A DNA stretch of 64,000 nucleotides from Caldivirga sp. MU80 (GCF_001663375.1 NZ_LCTF01000004.1:1-64000), one strand, 5' to 3'; positions 53,344 to 63,101 are shown, counted from the stretch's first letter. The notes: a model not told the origin generated them from the sequence alone. A program made the numbers and translations.

Positions 53344-54357
53344 GTGCAGAGTGGCCAAGGGCAATCACTAGTGTTGGGTAGGCAGGTCTACACGGAGAAC
53401 GGTTGGTTGATAGGCTATGTTTACAGCATTTACACTGCCCAGGATGGGAAGGTTTACGTCCTAGTTAGGTCCAGTGTGATACAGGAGTCGATACCGATGG
53501 ACCTGGTTAAGGCAATTGGGGACATAATAATTGTGAGCAACTCTATCTATCCAAGGGACCCCGTGCCACTGACGCCGGGTGTTACGGTTAGGAAGTATGC
53601 TTACACGATAAGCGGTAAGTCGCTTGGCATGGTTTATGATGAGTATAATTACGAGAACGTCACGTACCTGAGGATAATAGGCCCAACGGGCTACGTGGCT
53701 GTCCCTATGGATAAGGTTTACGCCGTGGGTGACGTCGTCATTATTAACCAGGTTGATGTTCAACCAATACCGTTAAGCCAAGCCTACGCATACCAGGCCC
53801 AACAAAACCCAGCCCCAGTTCCACAGCCCATTCAACCAGTCCAACCCACCCCAGTTAACGTTAGTGAACAGTCGCCACTGGATAAGATAGCTAACTACTA
53901 CCTTTACGGCTTTTTCACCGGTATTGTTGCCCTAATAGCCTTCGTAACGGCGTCGCTAGTCCTCACCGTGCCCACTAAAACCGCAGGCAACATACCGCTC
54001 ATGTACATCCTCAACATAATACCCATAATAATAGTAACGGTAGCCTCAATAGGCTTGGCTGGTTACTCCTACATGATTAAGCAGAGTATTATGCGTAGGG
54101 AGTTTAAGTACGCCCTAAGGGATAGTGTAGTACTTATGGCTGCCCTAGCGGCCGTGACGGCCTTCATGGCTACGTTCTTCATACCTGCGTTAGGCGCCTT
54201 ATGGCTGATGGTTGGTGGAATTAACCTACTCTATGCCTCACCTCCGGTGCTGGTTACGATAATTGTATATGCCGTTATGATCGTTGTGATTTACATAGGT
54301 TACGTAAATCTTAAATCATACGCTGCTAAATTCAAAGCCGGGCTACGACCCTTATAG
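53344..54357 (+). CDS. Membrane protein with PRC-barrel-like N-terminal domains
   Basis: The 337-residue protein starts with two beta-rich repeats (about 10-65 and 85-135: LGRQVYTENGWLIGYVYSIY and SGKSLGMVYDEYNYENVTYL), which resemble PRC-barrel domains. A Pro/Gln-rich linker (about 160-180) joins them to four membrane spans. The start is GTG 53,344. PRC barrels serve as adapter domains in ribosome or RNA-processing and photosynthetic proteins; here the role is unknown. Confidence 0.55.
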   Translation: MQSGQGQSLVLGRQVYTENGWLIGYVYSIYTAQDGKVYVLVRSSVIQESIPMDLVKAIGDIIIVSNSIYPRDPVPLTPGVTVRKYAYTISGKSLGMVYDEYNYENVTYLRIIGPTGYVAVPMDKVYAVGDVVIINQVDVQPIPLSQAYAYQAQQNPAPVPQPIQPVQPTPVNVSEQSPLDKIANYYLYGFFTGIVALIAFVTASLVLTVPTKTAGNIPLMYILNIIPIIIVTVASIGLAGYSYMIKQSIMRREFKYALRDSVVLMAALAAVTAFMATFFIPALGALWLMVGGINLLYASPPVLVTIIVYAVMIVVIYIGYVNLKSYAAKFKAGLRPL

Positions 54358-54383
54358 TATTAAGGAGAGGTGCATAATAGTAC

Positions 54384-55109
54384 TCATATAATCGGCGTAA
54401 TTACTCCGTGAATAAACAACAGGTTTATTATTAGGTTCCCCGCCATTAGGTATACTAGGTAAGATATTGCCAATATGAATACGTATGGATAGTTATACTG
54501 CATCCAAATCCATGAATCCCTTGGTAAACCTGCTACATAGGCTTCAGCATTACTCCCAGCCCTAAGGTATGAGGAGTCTGGGCTTGAGTATGCTAATGGG
54601 TTCCTTAGAACTGACTCCACGCTAACGCACCTGAGCAGCATGATCCGGGTAATACTGGGGTCTGCGCACCTGCTTTGGTTCTTAATGTTAGAGTATATGT
54701 TAATTAGCATGAGCATTATGGTGGGTATTATTGAGTTTATGAGCACTGATATTATGGGTAGGTTTAATAGTATTAGCACTGGGCTTGAGGGAACCATCGC
54801 GGGCGTGCCAAGTGATATGAGAAGTATTGCTATCGAATCCGCATCACCCATGAACTTACCCATGTATATTAACCCAGCCATAGCTGCACCAAAGGCGGCA
54901 TTAACAATGTATGTTAATTCACTAATGGGGCTACTTACACTGAGGTATATTGCTATGGGTATCGATATTATTGCAGGTATCCAGTATGTGTCATTAACCA
55001 ACCTAACCTTATAATCCTTAACACCAGCTAGCATTAGGGATATGAGCATAAGTGAATATGACGTTAAGCGTAGGATTAGGCTAAGGTTAACCATAACGTT
55101 GCCAGTCAC
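54384..55109 (-). CDS. pibD: Prepilin peptidase of the archaeal PibD type
   Basis: The 241-residue protein has about six membrane helices. The two catalytic Asp residues are in MLAGVKDYKVRLVND (first) and GKFMGDADSIAILL (GxGD-like second). Such peptidases remove the signal from type IV pilin-like and archaellin precursors at the cytosolic side. No archaellum or pilus structural gene is nearby. Confidence 0.82.
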   Translation of the reverse strand: MTGNVMVNLSLILRLTSYSLMLISLMLAGVKDYKVRLVNDTYWIPAIISIPIAIYLSVSSPISELTYIVNAAFGAAMAGLIYMGKFMGDADSIAILLISLGTPAMVPSSPVLILLNLPIISVLINSIIPTIMLMLINIYSNIKNQSRCADPSITRIMLLRCVSVESVLRNPLAYSSPDSSYLRAGSNAEAYVAGLPRDSWIWMQYNYPYVFILAISYLVYLMAGNLIINLLFIHGVITPII

Positions 55110-55118
55110 CTCACCAGC

Positions 55119-55493
55119 TCATTGTTGCCTTGGTGCCCTTACCGTGGCTATTGAATTATCGGCTATACCAAGCCTCCTCAACTCATCCGTGTTGCACCAG
55201 ACCTCACCCTTAGGGACTTTATCATTCACAACCGCATCCATGACATACCTCCTCTCCCTTGAACCACCACCAACAAGTACAAGTTCAACCTTACCCATTA
55301 TCCCTAATTCAGAGGCAACCTGTGGGTTAAGCATTGCCTTACCCTCCTCAACCTCATCACTCCTCCTAACCCTAAGCCTCCTCTCCTTAACCTCCTTCTT
55401 CCCCTCCTTAACGTAGGTGTCCGGCCTTAGGAAGGATGGTATGAGGAGCTTAGGCTTCTCCTCAGGCTTCCTCTCACCTTCCCCTTGACTCAT
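55119..55493 (-). CDS. Hypothetical protein with a double-psi-barrel-like C-terminal half
   Basis: The 124-residue protein has a charged N-terminal tail (about 1-45) and a compact second half. AMLNPQVASELGIMGKVELV and GEVWCNTDELRRLGIADNSI follow the double-psi beta-barrel layout found in the N-domain of Cdc48-like proteins. I suggest the fold but have no function. It lies nine bases from pibD on the same strand, so the two may be an operon. Confidence 0.5.
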   Translation of the reverse strand: MSQGEGERKPEEKPKLLIPSFLRPDTYVKEGKKEVKERRLRVRRSDEVEEGKAMLNPQVASELGIMGKVELVLVGGGSRERRYVMDAVVNDKVPKGEVWCNTDELRRLGIADNSIATVRAPRQQ

Positions 55494-55709
55494 ATAATCG
55501 TAACTAAACCCTAAATTTAAATACTTTACAGTGGACGAAGGCCTCGCCTTCAGGGCTGGAGGAAGGCCAAGCAGTGGATGAGCACAGCTCTAACGTTCTG
55601 GTGAAGCGTATAAAGGTGTTTAGGACCATCACGTGGATACCTGGTTATTTTAACGTATTACTATTTAAGTTTTCGATTTTGCTTTAAAAGATGGAGAGGT
55701 GGCTTACCA

Positions 55710-56417
55710 GTGAAGATGACTCTCCAGAGAAGTATACCATTCCCACGCATAGGGGTGGATAAGCTAATAGGTTACTTAACCTATATTAAGGATAATGGCC
55801 CCGTTGAAGTTGGTGAACTGAAGGAGGCTGGCCTTGACTTCGGTAAAGGTAGGGGTGACATTACTAGGTTCTTTGAGAAGCTCGGCCTAGTCGCTGTGCA
55901 GGGTAACTTGGTATCATTAACGGGGGAGGGGGAGAAGCTTGTTGATAGGGTTAGGGAGTATGGGATTAGGGTTCTTCATGAGTACTTGTTCAACGAGCTA
56001 CCTCAATATAGGCTGCTTGTGAGCGTGCTCAGGGAGTTGGGGAGCGCCAGTGAGAATGAGTTACTCAGTAACCTAAATAAGAGACTGGCCGATGAGTTCC
56101 CTGCGGCGTGGGTTAATAGAGTTGCCTTAAGGTCAATGTTGGGCATACTCCAAGACTTGGGAATGGTGGTTAAGGTTAATGGTGCCGTGACTTATATCGA
56201 TGGCGATGCGGCGGATCCCCTGGAGTGCCTGAGGAGACTATCCATACAGGTTAGTGAACAGTACCTGGTTAGTTTAAGGGAGTTATCAAACTGCCTCGGC
56301 AGGGTTCTCAACCCATCCGCGCTATCTGAATGTGGAGTATTGATAACTGCGCCGAACGATACCATGCTTAGGTTCAGTAGCTTTGAATGTCTAGTCAAAT
56401 TATTAAGGGCATATTAG
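55710..56417 (+). CDS. Winged-helix protein of unknown role
   Basis: The 235-residue protein has an N-terminal winged-helix pattern (LIGYLTYIKDNGPVEVGELK through GDITRFFEKLGLVAVQGNLV). A second helical unit in the middle (LLVSVLRELGSASENELLSN) may be another winged helix. The C-terminal part is mostly helical. It may be a DNA-binding regulator or part of an ATPase complex. It overlaps the nmd3 end by 15 bases in convergent orientation. Confidence 0.55.
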   Translation: MKMTLQRSIPFPRIGVDKLIGYLTYIKDNGPVEVGELKEAGLDFGKGRGDITRFFEKLGLVAVQGNLVSLTGEGEKLVDRVREYGIRVLHEYLFNELPQYRLLVSVLRELGSASENELLSNLNKRLADEFPAAWVNRVALRSMLGILQDLGMVVKVNGAVTYIDGDAADPLECLRRLSIQVSEQYLVSLRELSNCLGRVLNPSALSECGVLITAPNDTMLRFSSFECLVKLLRAY

Positions 56418-57332
56418 GTTAACTCCACTTAAAATGTACTGTGAACCACCCACATTAATGGTTACCCTACCGCCACTGCACTGTATTGTGTAGTCCGCGA
56501 CTTGGCTAATCCTCTCCTGCATGAGCCTACCATACTTGACATTTAACTGCAGCCCATCGTTAAGCCTTATGAACTCCACATGGTCCCTGTGGAGTGATTT
56601 AACAAGGTAGTATGCACCATTCACGTTAACCACCTCACCCTTGCTTAAACCAACCACGTGTATGGATATGGACCTCTTCTCAACCCTCCTATCACCCCTG
56701 TAGCCGATTACCTTACTGGTCTCCATCATGAAGCTTGGCAATTCCCTATGTATACTGAGGGCTATGGACCTGGCTAACCTCTGGCTGGTTACCTTTATGT
56801 CGAACCCCCCATCGGCATCCTCCACGCTGATTATCCTACCCTTATCCTCACCCTTGGCCAGCGTCATCCTCACTATGTCCATCACCTTAGATTTAACATC
56901 ACCCAGGTCGCCGCCGATTAACCTAAGTTGGATTATGGCCTCCTCCTTCTCCATCAACTCAGCCCTACAGGATGGGCAGAGGTCGCTTTGAAACATTAAC
57001 TTAACCTCATACTCCTCCTCGTAGGTATTCGGCATAAGTTCACTTGCCTTACCCTTAACCTTAATCTTAGCCCTATCCCTAAAAACCCTAACCTCCATAC
57101 CCTCCACAACGCCCCTAACCTTAACCTTAGATGTTACAAGTCTCTCAAGGCTTCTAATCCCCCTAACCCACCTACCATTGATGAAGTACGCCCCACAGCC
57201 CCTACACCTCAACACGGTTACGCTGTCCGGCGTATCGATTATCCTATGGGTGGCCCTATAGCAGTCTGGACACATACCCTCGATAAGCACGTCAGTCTCC
57301 CTACCGCAAATTGGGCAAACCTTCCTAAGCAT
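56403..57332 (-). CDS. nmd3: NMD3-family ribosome biogenesis protein
   Basis: The 309-residue protein opens with zinc-binding Cys pairs: RKVCPICGRETDV, GMCPDCYRAT and VLRCRGCGAYFINGRW, with a later LCPSCRAEL. This set and the following alpha/beta part match archaeal NMD3, which binds the large ribosomal subunit late in assembly. The gene starts with the ATG at 57,332. Confidence 0.88.
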   Translation of the reverse strand: MLRKVCPICGRETDVLIEGMCPDCYRATHRIIDTPDSVTVLRCRGCGAYFINGRWVRGIRSLERLVTSKVKVRGVVEGMEVRVFRDRAKIKVKGKASELMPNTYEEEYEVKLMFQSDLCPSCRAELMEKEEAIIQLRLIGGDLGDVKSKVMDIVRMTLAKGEDKGRIISVEDADGGFDIKVTSQRLARSIALSIHRELPSFMMETSKVIGYRGDRRVEKRSISIHVVGLSKGEVVNVNGAYYLVKSLHRDHVEFIRLNDGLQLNVKYGRLMQERISQVADYTIQCSGGRVTINVGGSQYILSGVNLICP

Positions 57333-57505
57333 TACTGTGAAGTTCCCTACCTAATGTTTAAATAACTTTACCCAGGGTATCAGCATAGGTCCTGCCCACC
57401 GCTGGTTTATTGGCTTAATCAACAGCCCACATTATGACAAACTTGGACTTCCTTTAAGAAATAATCGCATTTTTAATTAAAGTAACTTGACAGTGTTTTA
57501 AGATA

Positions 57506-58846
57506 TTATGCTGCCTTTAGGTATCTCTCAATTTCCCACGGTGTTATTACATTCCAAGTCTCCTTCCAGTTGTATACAGATGAGTACTCGCTCCACTCCT
57601 GGCTCTTAACCTCAGCGTAGGCCTTAGCCATTTCACCAGGTAAGAACTTGAATGCCTCACTTCTTGTGAACTCCTCCACCGCTTCACCTAATGTTGCAGG
57701 TGTCTCAGGTACACCCTTAAGTTCATAGGCTACGTCTGATACTGGGGCCGGTGGCTCAACCTTATTATCCATGCCGTATACGGCTGCCTTTACCATAACC
57801 GTGAAGGCTAGGTATGGGTTCATGCTTGGGTCTGGGTGCCTATACTCAATCCTATTAACCCTCTTACCGTAGTAAGGAACCCTTACCATAGCCGACCTGT
57901 TTGCATAACCCCAAACTATCCTGGTTGGCGCCTCATGGTGTGGAACCAATCTCTTATAGGAGTTGACTGTTGGCGCAACTACCACGCTTATAGCCTTTGC
58001 AAACTTCAAAATACCCCCAATGGAGTACCTACACTCCTCAGTAACTTCATCTGTCTTAGATTCGAACAGATTAACCCCATCCCTCCATAGGCTGAAGTGA
58101 GTGTGCGCACCACTGCCGTTTATCCCCCAGAATGGCTTAGGCATGAAGGTTGAGACTAAGCCGAACTCATTCGCAACATCCTTCGCCATTAACTTGTAAA
58201 CCACTATCATGTCGGCGACCTTCAATGGGTCATTGGCTGGTATGTTTATTTCGTACTGAGATGGAGCTACCTCATGGTGGGTTTTACTCCAGCCTATGCC
58301 CAGCGCCTCCAGGTTCTCCAGTATCTTGGTTATTGGGTTTACAAGCATTGCAGCGTTCCTACCCTCAAAGTATAAGCCATCATCGGCCAGTTCGGGTTTC
58401 CCACCATTCAGCTTAACTATGAAGAACTCTATCTCCACACCAACCTTGGCGTAGAGGTTCCTAGCCGCTAATTCATCCAGCGTCTGCATCAGTACGTTGC
58501 GTGGGTCAAGCATGTTCGGCTTACCTGAGTCATCAAGAACGCTAAGGAATACGTCAACTATCTTCGAACTGTTCCAGCTCTCAATGAACATGGACCTGAA
58601 GTCAGGTAGTGCCACGAAGTCACTCTTATTGACTGTGGCATAGGATTGTATTGATGAACCGTCAAAGGGCATGCCATCCGTTAGTATGTCCTTGGCGGCG
58701 TCTATTGGCATTAACTCAGCCCTAGGTCTCCCATGTATGTCTATTATTATTGGTTTTACGTACTTCACGCCCGCCGATTTTAGTATCCTCCATACGTCCA
58801 GGGGATCCACCCTACTTAGGGTTTCCTTTATAGACCCTTGTGGCAC
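57506..58846 (-). CDS. glnA: Glutamine synthetase, type I
   Basis: This 446-residue enzyme makes glutamine from glutamate, ammonia and ATP. AKVGVEIEFFIVKL supplies metal-binding Glu residues, FWGINGSGAHTHFSLWRDGV has the His and the NGSG motif, KRLVPHHEAPTRIVWGYANR the ATP and Glu contacts, and RIEYRHPDPSMNPYLAF the end of the site. The start is GTG 58,846, with a TATA-like GGTTTATAAGG about 26 bases upstream on the minus strand, so it is probably leaderless. It would take up ammonia released by HutH and the ureohydrolases. Confidence 0.95.
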   Translation of the reverse strand: MPQGSIKETLSRVDPLDVWRILKSAGVKYVKPIIIDIHGRPRAELMPIDAAKDILTDGMPFDGSSIQSYATVNKSDFVALPDFRSMFIESWNSSKIVDVFLSVLDDSGKPNMLDPRNVLMQTLDELAARNLYAKVGVEIEFFIVKLNGGKPELADDGLYFEGRNAAMLVNPITKILENLEALGIGWSKTHHEVAPSQYEINIPANDPLKVADMIVVYKLMAKDVANEFGLVSTFMPKPFWGINGSGAHTHFSLWRDGVNLFESKTDEVTEECRYSIGGILKFAKAISVVVAPTVNSYKRLVPHHEAPTRIVWGYANRSAMVRVPYYGKRVNRIEYRHPDPSMNPYLAFTVMVKAAVYGMDNKVEPPAPVSDVAYELKGVPETPATLGEAVEEFTRSEAFKFLPGEMAKAYAEVKSQEWSEYSSVYNWKETWNVITPWEIERYLKAA

Positions 58847-58986
58847 GGCGCTAAGCGGAATACCCCTTATAAACCTTTACTGACGATTTAACTAAAACTA
58901 ACATCAAATATATTGCCTATTAGGTTGACCGCATCGTGATTATCTGGTCTAGTTGATGTATACTAACGCAGGTGTTTGGTCAGTAT

Positions 58987-59622
58987 TTAGCGTGTTAATA
59001 TTAAACCATCCCTCATTTTGAAGTTTAAGTCTGAGTACTCCATGAGCACTGGGTCGTGGGTGGCGGCTAGGATTAACCTACCTTGCCTAGACATTGATCT
59101 AAGCACCTCACCGATAATGCGTGCATTCCCCTCATCAAGGCCTATTGTTGGTTCATCAATAAGCATTAACCTAGGCGCCTTAGCTAGTGCAATCGCCAAC
59201 TCAACCCTCCTCCTCTCACCTGTACTTAACTCGAATACCCTCCTATTGCGTAGCCTACTCAAGCCAAGCCACTCCAGAATATCATCCACATGGGCATCGT
59301 TAACGTTGCTGCTCATCGATGCCAGCCGCATTATTTCATCAATCGTTAACTCGTCGATGAGCACCTCACCTACAGGTAGGTATAGGACCAGCTTCCTGAC
59401 TGCATCCATATTATACTTAACCTCAAGGTTCATAACCTTGATTGACCCATCATAATTAACTCTACCGGCAATTGCCTTAAGCAGCGTCGTCTTGCCACTC
59501 CCACTTGGGCCACTCACCGTCACCAAGAGGGGTTCATTAACCCTTAATGACACACCCCTAAGGGCCTCAACAACACCTCCCCCAATCCTATACTTAACCT
59601 TAACATTAGTAACCTCAAGCAT
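58987..59622 (-). CDS. ABC transporter ATP-binding protein
   Basis: The 211-residue ATPase has Walker A (VSGPSGSGKTTLLKA), signature (FELSTGERRRVELAIALAKA), Walker B (LMLIDEPTIGLDEG) and H-loop (LAATHDPVLM). It stands alone, with no permease or substrate-binding gene next to it. The signature STGERRR is unlike typical LSGGQ, as in LolD-type or MacB-like ATPases. The substrate is unknown. Confidence 0.85.
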   Translation of the reverse strand: MLEVTNVKVKYRIGGGVVEALRGVSLRVNEPLLVTVSGPSGSGKTTLLKAIAGRVNYDGSIKVMNLEVKYNMDAVRKLVLYLPVGEVLIDELTIDEIMRLASMSSNVNDAHVDDILEWLGLSRLRNRRVFELSTGERRRVELAIALAKAPRLMLIDEPTIGLDEGNARIIGEVLRSMSRQGRLILAATHDPVLMEYSDLNFKMRDGLILTR

Positions 59623-59770
59623 CGCCTACATCCCCCACACTAAATATACCACCCCTAAATTCCATTAAAGCATATCCTATAAAGACACGAAAAATCCCAC
59701 CCATTTCAGAAGTGTGTTTTTCAGCAACTTTTAATAAAGTTATCAGTATCCCCACGCCACGGTCGATTAA

Positions 59771-60478
59771 ATGATAGACACACTTAGGGAACTATGCCGC
59801 AATGGCCCAGTTGTACTGTTCGGGTCAGCTAATAGGCCAGAGGATTTCTCAAGGTACTTAAGTGACGTTAATGTCCTCACACTGGGGGGTGGGAGGGTTA
59901 GTAGTGTTAATGGGCGTATTTCACTTGTTCAAATGGATCCTGATGCCTTGGTTAATAGGTGTTACTACGGTGACCCATTGTGCATATGGTTAGTTAAGGA
60001 TTCTAAAGTCCTGTGCGGATCATTACCCGAGCTTAAATTCATAGTCACGACGTGGACCATTGACTCCATTAGGCAATTAATACTCAACAACGTGGCATTA
60101 ATGTATGAAAACGTGATACTGGGTAACTCATCGTGGGCGTTGAATAATGCCTACTACGCCGTGAAGCTAACCATAATCCTAAGGGTCATTGACTCACCAA
60201 CGTTGAGGGATCTTGAACTCGCCAAGTTGATTAATGGAGGACTTTCAAAACTACTCCTAAGGCTGCATGATCTTAGGATAGCGGGTGGGGGCATAGATGA
60301 GAGAAATGCAGACGAAGTAGCAGGTGAGGTTGGGGCAGCCATAGGAGTTAGGCTGCCTACGGTAAGTAGGGTTAGGGAGGGGACAGCCGGGAACCCATAT
60401 GCATCGATTCAATGTGATAACTACGGGTGTTTAACCTTTAATTCAAGTGAAGAGCCATGGGATTACTATTACCTGTAG
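59771..60478 (+). CDS. Nucleotidyltransferase-like protein with helical C-terminal domain
   Basis: The 235-residue protein has PVVLFGSANRPEDFSRYLSD followed by VNVLTL, which resembles the nucleotidyltransferase GS...DxD core but with Asn for the second Asp. The rest is helical (SSWALNNAYYAVKLTIILRV, GLSKLLLRLHDLRI), like a HEPN-type domain. It could be an inactive relative of MNT/HEPN fusion proteins. I am not sure of the assignment. It is convergent with the tRNA-Thr gene. Confidence 0.5.
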   Translation: MIDTLRELCRNGPVVLFGSANRPEDFSRYLSDVNVLTLGGGRVSSVNGRISLVQMDPDALVNRCYYGDPLCIWLVKDSKVLCGSLPELKFIVTTWTIDSIRQLILNNVALMYENVILGNSSWALNNAYYAVKLTIILRVIDSPTLRDLELAKLINGGLSKLLLRLHDLRIAGGGIDERNADEVAGEVGAAIGVRLPTVSRVREGTAGNPYASIQCDNYGCLTFNSSEEPWDYYYL

Positions 60479-60535
60479 AGTTAAGCACCTTAATTACTTC
60501 CCTTGAATAATTGAAGTATGGGTTAAAACTCACCC

Positions 60536-60629
60536 TGGAGCCCCGGCCGGGATTCGAACCCGGGACCTTCCGCTCACCCGTGGATTACCACTACGAGGCG
60601 GGCGCTCTACCGGGCTGAGCTACCGGGGC
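60536..60629 (-). tRNA. tRNA-Thr(CGU) with an intron
   Basis: On the minus strand the acceptor stem pairs GCCCCGG with CCGGGGC. The D-arm is TAGCTCAGCCCGGTAGAGC and the T-arm is CCCGGGTTCGAATCCCGG. The anticodon loop begins CTCGTA, giving CGT, so the tRNA reads ACG. About 17 bases (GTGGTAATCCACGGGTG) separate the two halves of the anticodon arm after position 37, the standard archaeal intron site. The 3' CCA (TCCA) is encoded. GCATAAAAATG about 25 bases upstream is the likely TATA box. Confidence 0.85.
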
Positions 60630-60768
60630 CTCCTTGCCTCATCCTCTTCACATTTTTATGCTTTTCTTAATACTCCTTAGGCGAGAATCCACAATCCGCC
60701 CATTCATGTGGGAATATGCATTAATAAAGTTAAAGTTATTATACAGGCACACGGTGGGGTTGATTGTG

Positions 60769-62151
60769 GTGAACCTTAACCTCCTGAACATGAGTGACGA
60801 TGTGTTGAGGAGTGCGTTAAGAAGTGGTAACTTAACCGTGGCCGTCTACGGAATGGGGTACGTGGGCACTGCCATTGCGGCTGTTTGGCTTAGGGCTGGG
60901 GCTAGGGTTATTGGCGTTGATGTTGATGTCGATAAGGTTAGGAGGTTTGAGGCTTGTGAATTCAAGTTGAGCGATAGGCAGGTGGAGGGTGAGTTGAAGA
61001 GGCTTAGGGATAGGATAAGGTACACCACTGATGGTGTGGAGGCTTCAAGGCTAAGTAACGTGAAGATAGTTACAGTGCCCATTTACCTAGGCAAAGATAA
61101 GAGACCGGTTTTCGACGCCTTCAAATCAGCCCTAGAGGGCATTGCCAGGGGGCTTAAGGCAGGTGACCTGGTCATAATAGAGTCCTCAGTTCCCCCCGGA
61201 ACCACCATGGATGTTGCACTACCCATACTCGAGGGGGTTAGTGGACTTAGGGTTGAGAGGGACTTCGCGCTGGCATACTCGCCTGAACGAATATATGTAG
61301 GCAGGGCTATAGCAGATATCGAGGAGCGCTACCCCAAGGTGATTGGTGGTGTTGGGCCGGTTAGCAGTAGGGTGGCGGCTGCCCTATACGGCTCCATAGC
61401 CAAGAAGGGTGTCATGGTATTGTCTAACCCAACAGCCGCTGAGTTTGAGAAGCTCGCTGAGGGGGTTTACAGGGACGTTAACATAGCCCTAGCCAATGAA
61501 CTAGCCCAATTAGCTAGGTTACTTGGGCTAGACTTCGATGAGGTCAGGGAGGCCGCCAATAGTCAACCATACTCAAATATACATAAGCCTGGACCTGGGG
61601 TTGGTGGGTCATGCATACCTGTCTACCCGTACTTCCTAATGTACGCCGCCGAGAGGGTGGGCTTTAACATGAGGCTTACCCAAACTGCCAGGGGGATAAA
61701 TGAGTATGCCCCAGCGTACGTAGTTGAATTAGTTAAAACAGCCGCCAATGAACTTGGCGTGGCGAGGCCTAAGGTGGCTGTCCTGGGCTTAGCCTTCAGA
61801 GGTGATGTGGATGACACGAGGTTAAGCCCATCATACGACATAGTGAATTACATAAGGGGTAGCATGGATGTGGTTGTCCACGACCCATACGTAACCCACG
61901 ATAAGACCCTTGAGGAGTGGGGGATTAGGTTAACCAACAGTATCGAGGAGGCGTTGAGGGAGGCTAGCGTTGTTGTCATAGCCACTGACCACAGTGAATA
62001 CGGTAAGTTAACCTTGGGTAAGATCGCTGAGTTAACGGGCCTGGGCAGGGTTGCTGTTGTTGACGCAAGGCACATGATCAAGGATTGGAAAAGCCCACCC
62101 CCAGGTGTGATCTACCTGGCCGTTGGTAGGCCCCTAACCAGCGTTAAGTAG
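60769..62151 (+). CDS. wecC: UDP-sugar dehydrogenase (UDP-ManNAc/UDP-GlcNAc type)
   Basis: This NAD-dependent enzyme oxidises C6 of a UDP-hexose or UDP-HexNAc to the uronic acid. VAVYGMGYVGTAIAAVWLR is the Rossmann fold, IIESSVPPGTTMDVALPILE the linker, and GPGVGGSCIPVYPYFLMY holds the catalytic Cys. The downstream GT2 and the archaeal context suggest UDP-N-acetylhexosaminuronate for N-glycans or polysaccharide. The start is taken at GTG 60,769, preceded by GGTGGGG; the frame is open further up but that region belongs to the tRNA promoter. It overlaps the convergent GT2 gene by 18 bases. Confidence 0.85.
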   Translation: MNLNLLNMSDDVLRSALRSGNLTVAVYGMGYVGTAIAAVWLRAGARVIGVDVDVDKVRRFEACEFKLSDRQVEGELKRLRDRIRYTTDGVEASRLSNVKIVTVPIYLGKDKRPVFDAFKSALEGIARGLKAGDLVIIESSVPPGTTMDVALPILEGVSGLRVERDFALAYSPERIYVGRAIADIEERYPKVIGGVGPVSSRVAAALYGSIAKKGVMVLSNPTAAEFEKLAEGVYRDVNIALANELAQLARLLGLDFDEVREAANSQPYSNIHKPGPGVGGSCIPVYPYFLMYAAERVGFNMRLTQTARGINEYAPAYVVELVKTAANELGVARPKVAVLGLAFRGDVDDTRLSPSYDIVNYIRGSMDVVVHDPYVTHDKTLEEWGIRLTNSIEEALREASVVVIATDHSEYGKLTLGKIAELTGLGRVAVVDARHMIKDWKSPPPGVIYLAVGRPLTSVK

Positions 62152-63063
62152 GCACTCAGTCTCCCTCCTGGCCATTAACCTAACCACCCTGTATTCCATC
62201 CTCTTAATCATGAGCATGATCATTGATATTAAGATGCCGAGCAACCCTGTGGTGTCAAGTTGAAACGCTATTATGCCCCATACGTAGTGGTTAACGTGGT
62301 TGACTATTAACTGCGATGCAACGTAGACTGTGACCACCGCACCCGGTATTATAAGTAGGCTCACCAGGAGGGCTAATATGAGCAGCGGGTTGTACCTAAC
62401 CATCAGTCTAATTATGTCCACGCCTATATTCACCCCATGCCTCCAGTTCAACTTGGATTTACCTATCCTCCTCTTGTACTCGATGGGAACCTCACCAACC
62501 TTACCCATGGACGCCACTTGAGATGCTACATCAACCTCAACGCTGAAACCCCTGGTGGTTGGTATAATGGCCCTTGCCATGCTAGTCCTGACAAGGTACA
62601 TTCCCGTTAACACGTCGGATAGGTTTGTGCCAAACATTAGGTTGAAGATTGATGTTAAGATCCTGTTGCCGAACCTATTCAACAGGGGTATGTTCTCCCT
62701 ACCCTTAACCCTAGCCCCAAGGACCTCATCAAGATCCTCGTTAAGTGCCTTCTCCAGTAGTTGACCTATGTAAATTGGGTCGTAGGTCCCGTCACCATCC
62801 ATGACCACCGCGTACGGCTTCTTAACGAACCTTAACCCATAGAAGACCGCATCAGCCTTTCCGTCACCAGGCTGCTCAACAACAAAAACCCCATGCCTCC
62901 TCGCAACGTTAACCGTCCCATCAGTCGAGTGCCCATCCACAACTATTATGTCGCTGAACCCCAGGTCCTTTAATGCCTTAAGCGTATAATCAAGTCCAGC
63001 CTCTTCATTCTTAACAGGAATAATCACTGTAACGCAATTGGGCGCATTATCACCCATATTCAC
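62134..63063 (-). CDS. Membrane-associated GT2 glycosyltransferase, DPM1/GtrB-like
   Basis: The 309-residue protein has a GT-A domain and two C-terminal membrane spans. VIIPVKNEEAGLDYTLKALK binds the nucleotide, PYAVVMDGDGTYDPIYIGQL has the DxD, and KVGEVPIEYKRRIGKSKLNW completes the site. This layout is that of dolichyl-phosphate sugar synthases, which load a sugar onto a polyprenyl carrier. It fits with the UDP-sugar dehydrogenase next to it. Confidence 0.82.
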   Translation of the reverse strand: MNMGDNAPNCVTVIIPVKNEEAGLDYTLKALKDLGFSDIIVVDGHSTDGTVNVARRHGVFVVEQPGDGKADAVFYGLRFVKKPYAVVMDGDGTYDPIYIGQLLEKALNEDLDEVLGARVKGRENIPLLNRFGNRILTSIFNLMFGTNLSDVLTGMYLVRTSMARAIIPTTRGFSVEVDVASQVASMGKVGEVPIEYKRRIGKSKLNWRHGVNIGVDIIRLMVRYNPLLILALLVSLLIIPGAVVTVYVASQLIVNHVNHYVWGIIAFQLDTTGLLGILISMIMLMIKRMEYRVVRLMARRETECLLNAG

Positions 63064-63101
63064 CTGTTCAGTAATTGCCCAGAATTTATAAGGATTAATC
63101 C

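Noticed and set aside
55530-55565. GGCCTCGCCTTCAGGG and GGAAGGCC hairpin resembling the TnpB left end
   Set aside because: Only about 12 bases match and no other element feature is nearby, so it could be a chance hairpin.
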